Shown: piece after piece, positions 6,244 through 7,227 of the stretch
How the letters are laid out: each line of letters starts with the position of its first letter
Position numbering within the stretch: the stretch's first letter is position 1
Source of the DNA: Candidatus Cloacimonadota bacterium
GTDB taxonomy: Bacteria; Cloacimonadota; Cloacimonadia; Cloacimonadales; JAOZMQ01
Direction: 5' to 3'
DNA length: 7,227 bases
Assembly (NCBI GenBank): GCA_029934195.1
Contig: JAOZMQ010000146.1
Span: 1-7,227 of the forward strand
Made by a program: the position numbers and the translations under genes
The notes under the pieces: generated by a model
Database searches by the model: none
What the model saw: the letters and a program-made list of their open reading frames with translations, nothing else
What the model was told of the DNA's origin: nothing

Positions 6244-7188
6244 ATGAAAATTTTAGTAACAGGAGCTGCCGGATTTATCGGTTCTCATCTATCACAAAAG
6301 CTTGCACAAGAAGGACATTCCGTCATCGGTATTGATTCTCTTAACAATTATTATGATTTAGAATTGAAACAATTAAATGTTAAAGATATTATCGAAGATG
6401 GTGTAGAATTCCATCATATAAATCTCACTGATAATGGAATAGAAAATCTCGTAAAAGATGCTGAAATAATCTATCATCTTGCCGCCCAACCGGGAATTTC
6501 AGATTCCACAAGTTTTGATGACTATTTGGAAAACAACTTTCTTGCAACCAAAAACTTAACTGATTTTGCTTTGAAATCAAAATCTTTGAAGCTTTTTATA
6601 AACGTTGCAACATCTTCAATTTATGGAAAACAAGCAACTGATCCGGAGATATCCGAACCAAAACCTACTTCTTTTTACGGAGTCACTAAACTTGCAGCCG
6701 AACAACTCGTAATGGCTTATTCTCGTGAAAAAGAATTTCCTGCTTGTTCACTTAGATTATTCTCTGTTTACGGACCACGAGAAAGACCGGAAAAATTGTA
6801 TCCTAAGTTGATTCATTCAATTTTATCTGACACACCATTTCCTCTTTTTGAAGGGAGCAGAGAACATTTACGAAGTTTTACTTATATTGATGATATCATT
6901 AATGGTTTTATGGCTGTTCTAAATCATCAGGGAAAATGTATCGGAGAAATTTTTAATATCGGTTCAGATATTCAAATCACAACCGGAGAAGCAATTGATC
7001 TTGTTGAAAAACTTATGTGCAAGAAGGCAAAGTTTGATATGAAACCAAAACGAACAGGCGACCAACTTGCAACTCATGCAAATATCCAAAAAGCAAAAAA
7101 AATACTTGGATATAAACCTCTAACTAAACCGGAAGATGGGTTCTTGGCTGAAATAGAATGGTTTAAAACTAAAATTTTCAAACGATAG
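6244..7188 (+). CDS. NAD-dependent UDP-sugar epimerase (UDP-glucuronate 4-epimerase/GalE-like)
   Basis: This 314-residue protein is an extended short-chain dehydrogenase/reductase, probably interconverting UDP-sugars for surface polysaccharide. It has the Rossmann nucleotide motif GAAGFIG at 7-13, Asp31 at the end of the second strand (typical of NAD binding), HLAAQPG at 78-84, the catalytic region VATSSIYG at 121-128, the Tyr145-x-x-x-Lys149 pair, YGPRERP at 176-182, and RSFTYIDD at 210-217. The segment NNYYDLELK at 34-42 together with AAQPG resembles UDP-glucuronate 4-epimerases and related GalE-like enzymes more than dTDP-glucose dehydratases. The exact substrate cannot be read from sequence, so no symbol is given. 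The start is an ATG 2 bases after the mnmA stop; its AGAAGGA site (6232-6238) lies within the last codons of mnmA. No other sugar gene is in the window, so its pathway is unknown; it may lead into further genes beyond the right edge. Confidence 0.88.
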   Translation: MKILVTGAAGFIGSHLSQKLAQEGHSVIGIDSLNNYYDLELKQLNVKDIIEDGVEFHHINLTDNGIENLVKDAEIIYHLAAQPGISDSTSFDDYLENNFLATKNLTDFALKSKSLKLFINVATSSIYGKQATDPEISEPKPTSFYGVTKLAAEQLVMAYSREKEFPACSLRLFSVYGPRERPEKLYPKLIHSILSDTPFPLFEGSREHLRSFTYIDDIINGFMAVLNHQGKCIGEIFNIGSDIQITTGEAIDLVEKLMCKKAKFDMKPKRTGDQLATHANIQKAKKILGYKPLTKPEDGFLAEIEWFKTKIFKR

Positions 7189-7227
7189 GAAAATAATCGG
7201 CTGAGATTTGGTGTTACATATAAACTT

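Noticed and set aside
7189..7227. Possible terminator or start of another gene after the epimerase
   Set aside because: No hairpin with T run and no start codon with a ribosome site is visible in the last 39 bases; the window ends too soon to judge.

Overview
The window is AT-rich (roughly one third G+C by eye), tightly packed bacterial DNA with six protein-coding genes and no RNA genes, mobile elements or CRISPR arrays that I can see. Most genes have a clear purine-rich Shine-Dalgarno site (AGAAGG or GGAGG type) about 4-5 bases before the start. Pyruvate phosphate dikinase together with a low-GC, mostly housekeeping gene set suggests a free-living, probably anaerobic or fermentative bacterium. 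My loose guess is the Fibrobacteres-Chlorobi-Bacteroidetes side of the tree (for example Cloacimonadota- or Delongbacteria-like lineages), but nothing in the sequence fixes the phylum.

Layout. On the minus strand at the left is a complete ppdK gene (stop near base 87, start near 2801), followed by a good intrinsic terminator at 39-68. A 295-base divergent intergenic region (2812-3106) separates it from a rightward cluster of five genes that looks like one operon: a small STAS-domain protein; a response regulator whose output is an RsbW-like GHKL ATPase domain; prmC (release-factor glutamine methyltransferase); mnmA (tRNA 2-thiouridylase); and a UDP-sugar epimerase of the extended SDR family. 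Gaps within the cluster are 5 bases, a 4-base overlap, 17 bases and 2 bases. The last 39 bases hold nothing recognisable.

How the genes may work together. The first two genes of the operon form a plausible partner-switching pair: an anti-sigma-factor-antagonist-like STAS protein and a kinase/ATPase domain controlled by a phosphorylatable receiver domain. Neither the phosphatase, nor the sensor kinase, nor the final target (sigma factor or enzyme) is in the window. The pair is co-transcribed with two genes acting on the translation apparatus (PrmC on release factors, MnmA on tRNA wobble uridine) and one gene of surface-sugar metabolism. The likeliest novelty is this REC-GHKL/STAS module and its unexplained link to prmC and mnmA; the other genes are conventional.
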